Assembly: GCA_023430945.1 (NCBI GenBank)
Contig: JAEYYE010000067.1
Coordinates: 1-16,544, forward strand
DNA: 16,544 nt
From: Bacteroidota bacterium
Lineage (GTDB): Bacteria > Bacteroidota > Bacteroidia > Flavobacteriales_F > PHOS-HE28
Reading direction: 5' to 3'
A program made the position numbers and the translations under genes. Numbering within the stretch: position 1 is the stretch's first letter; the number at the start of each line of letters is the position of its first letter. Positions 16,501 to 16,544 of the stretch are shown here, one piece after another. Under the pieces are notes generated by a model. The model saw only the letters and a program-made list of their open reading frames with translations, made no database searches and was not told the DNA's origin.

Positions 16501-16544
16501 CCCGGGTACGATCGAAGGACGAACGTGATCGGCATGGATGACTT
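10507..16544 (+). CDS. sprA: SprA, type IX secretion system outer-membrane translocon (3' end cut by window edge)
   Basis: SprA is the giant outer-membrane barrel through which T9SS cargo leaves the cell; in gliding relatives it is also required for motility. The frame is open from the ATG at 10507 to the window edge, giving 2012 complete codons without a stop or frameshift. Known family members are about 2400 residues, so roughly the last 400 lie outside. A signal peptide (MSAGKFSLRP..., core AAAVMLLLAFVS) is followed by the typical N-terminal segment GSAEVIFGVNISKTENP (about 172-188). Then come FDQRIQMNLVGNIGEKLKI, FDFENQVKLDY and EAGNVSLPLQGTLIQGSQSL. The conserved DDFEGSVSTIDLRTQ is at about 850-864. 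A charged, Pro/Lys/Glu-rich stretch lies at about 1939-1975, followed by MLLPGYDRRTNVIGMD. Co-transcription with ruvA is likely from the 12-bp gap. GATC sites are exceptionally dense. Confidence 0.97.
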   Translation, partial: MSAGKFSLRPIAAAIRSAAAVMLLLAFVSYTRASIGPDRASDPFTLPVDSPEVELVWPIIDPVAPGDPATGGLNLQDPENIENEVIYDPETGQYVIQSTVGGSFDYRPPMSMSLEEYLNYDMERSMETYWTERVEQDSESAQRSLIPDIKVGGEAFDRIFGGNTIEIKPRGSAEVIFGVNISKTENPRIPVDQRRITTFNFDQRIQMNLVGNIGEKLKINTNYNTQATFDFENQVKLDYTGYEDEIIQKIEAGNVSLPLQGTLIQGSQSLFGLKTELRFGRLTATAIFSQEKGERRNVATQGGAQTTNFDIKADEYEANRHYFLSHYFRDQYENALRTLPTVNSGIQITRVEVWVTNTRQDYQQNRNIVAFTDLGENADQAAIDANKVSGDLPPTLLVDAPGTEANNNANSLYGIVSTNAGIRSFVNASGALQATGMIASRHYEKLESARLLMPNEYSLNDRLGFISLNQSLNNDEVLAVAFQYTYQGQTFQVGEFSTDGIGPPDALILRLLRATITNPRLPLWDLMMKNIYALGAFQVNRDNFRLDLVYNNPTTGVDINYIPRAPLDQIPLSQALGLDRLDPNNAPNPDGWFDFIDGAATIGGTIQSATGRVYFPVLEPFGSYLDRQLIGPDPNNPIQPQQIRQNIVYQQLYDSTKTAAQFLPELNRFRLRGSFRSESSDVISLNAVNIPQGSVSVTAGGVQLIENQDYTVDYNLGRVRILNQGILESGTPVNVSLESNSLFSIQTKTLAGARFDYRVNKDFVLGGTIMNLYERPLTQKVNVGDEPISNTIVGLDGTYQTTSQWLTNVVDKLPFYDTKAQSTISASAEGAYLIPGHSNAIGDAGTSYVDDFEGSVSTIDLRTQSLWFHSATPQGIDLFPEGDYVNDLRNGFRRAQLSWYVIDPLFFRNNNLTPEHIANNAAMRSDHRMREVLEQEVFPNRQLAAGTPANIPVLDLTYYPRERGPYNYNTDIDANGDLFNPENNWAGITRRITTTDFESSNIETVQFWVMDPFYNASNSQGDPATNVNSVNSTGGQLYIDLGNISEDMLRDGRKFFENGLPQNDQALSQETDTTAWGLVPTTQSVVNAFAITDDNSNAMQDVGMDGLASNASNAFQGGLNEQTFFQDYLDAIGPIVTDPTAAAAIQADPSNDDYRFFRGSQQDAQQLDILQRYKRFNLPEGNSVTDEDSPEDYPTQQTTLPSAEDINQDQNLSESESYFHYRIDLRPQDMVVGQGYITDRILATANTPDGAKQVYWYQFKVPVRQPTQVVNGIQDFRSIRFMRMYLHGWQQEVTLRFARLEFVRGEWRKYLFSMETPGEGGAGDPDPTLFEVAAVNIEENGNRYPINYVLPPDINQEVDVASANLRNLNEQSLQMKVCNLADGDARAAFRNVQFDIRSYKKLRMYIHAEGSDPNDPLEFGDATVFVRLGNDFDQNYYEYEIPLTPSTFFNNDPYNVWPEANNMIIEFAKLNDLKIQRDQSGFSKSQRFKGDDGDRRIFVKGNPNLSQMRTIMIGIRNPKKDGAESNQWAADDGLSKCLEVWVNELRLTDFDQSGGWAALARVNAQLADLGNVSVAGNYSTPFWGSIDKRVSERQRETRYGIDVAANLEMGKFLPESSNIRVPLFIGYSEQVSNPQFDPLNPDIEFDDATRTLTREERKERLKRSRTYTRRRSMNLTNVRKDRAPGQEERFYQVENLNFSYAYSDQEYYDVNTEFEHTRTYRGSIAYLHNPKPRPIEPFAGIGLVGKSKWLKLIKDFNVNAGFKQISMRTSMDRMYLERLIRPNPDIESLPQRPTYNKNFNWNSQYGFRYDITKALKLDFSANNLAFVGETPGRVDPKFQDEYQLWKDSVLTSISRFGEVTRYDHIINLTYTLPLDKLPLTDWITANTAYTAGYQWDRAPLTQDSLGHIIQNSQNISLNGQLNFVTLYNKSKFLKRINDKGKSRPAPKTSGAPKPATQENKQEEEKPKGQIKPLEGLARVLMTIRTGTFTYSQNSGMLLPGYDRRTNVIGMDD

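Noticed and set aside
10507..16544. Possible frameshift or pseudogene status of sprA
   Set aside because: The same frame stays open across all 2012 codons, and recognisable SprA segments occur from beginning to end in that frame. The absent C-terminus is explained by the window edge.

Overview
The window looks like a chromosomal segment of a relatively GC-rich member of the Bacteroidota, probably close to Flavobacteriales. The evidence is a near-complete sprA gene (the outer-membrane translocon of the type IX secretion system, T9SS), two proteins with C-terminal T9SS sorting domains, an Omp28-type lipoprotein, a DUF6029-type barrel, the ruvA-sprA gene pair and a TAnnTTTG-type promoter box. 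These assignments come from reading the sequence and from recalled family motifs; no database search was run.

Layout. 1-1433 (+) is the 3' part of an unrecognised membrane-anchored protein. 1434-1985 carries no convincing gene. It holds a GC-rich intergenic repeat-like block (about 1439-1612) and an AT-richer 233-bp element with perfect 20-bp terminal inverted repeats (1668-1900). 1986-2990 (+) is queG, interrupted in frame by seven copies of a 7-bp repeat. 3024-3236 (-) is a small uncharacterised protein. 3382-8080 (-) is a four-gene block of exported proteins, in order of transcription: a T9SS-secreted thioredoxin-fold protein, a TlpA-like periplasmic thioredoxin, a DUF6029-like outer-membrane barrel and an Omp28-like lipoprotein. 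8275-9036 (+) is a second T9SS cargo protein. 9037-9729 (-) is a sirtuin. 9886-10494 (+) is ruvA, and 10507 to the end (+) is sprA, cut off by the window edge.

How the genes fit together. sprA encodes the pore through which the two CTD-bearing proteins would leave the cell. In the minus-strand block, three of the four products have a thioredoxin-type Cys-x-x-Cys motif, and they are predicted to sit in the periplasm, on the outer membrane and outside the cell. This suggests a cell-envelope thiol/disulfide system, which is inference. Gene packing is tight: two convergent gene pairs have their terminators inside the opposing coding sequence, and one pair shares a TGATCA that supplies both stop codons.

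A second feature runs through the whole window: GATC is roughly ten times more frequent than expected where I counted it, in genes and between genes.
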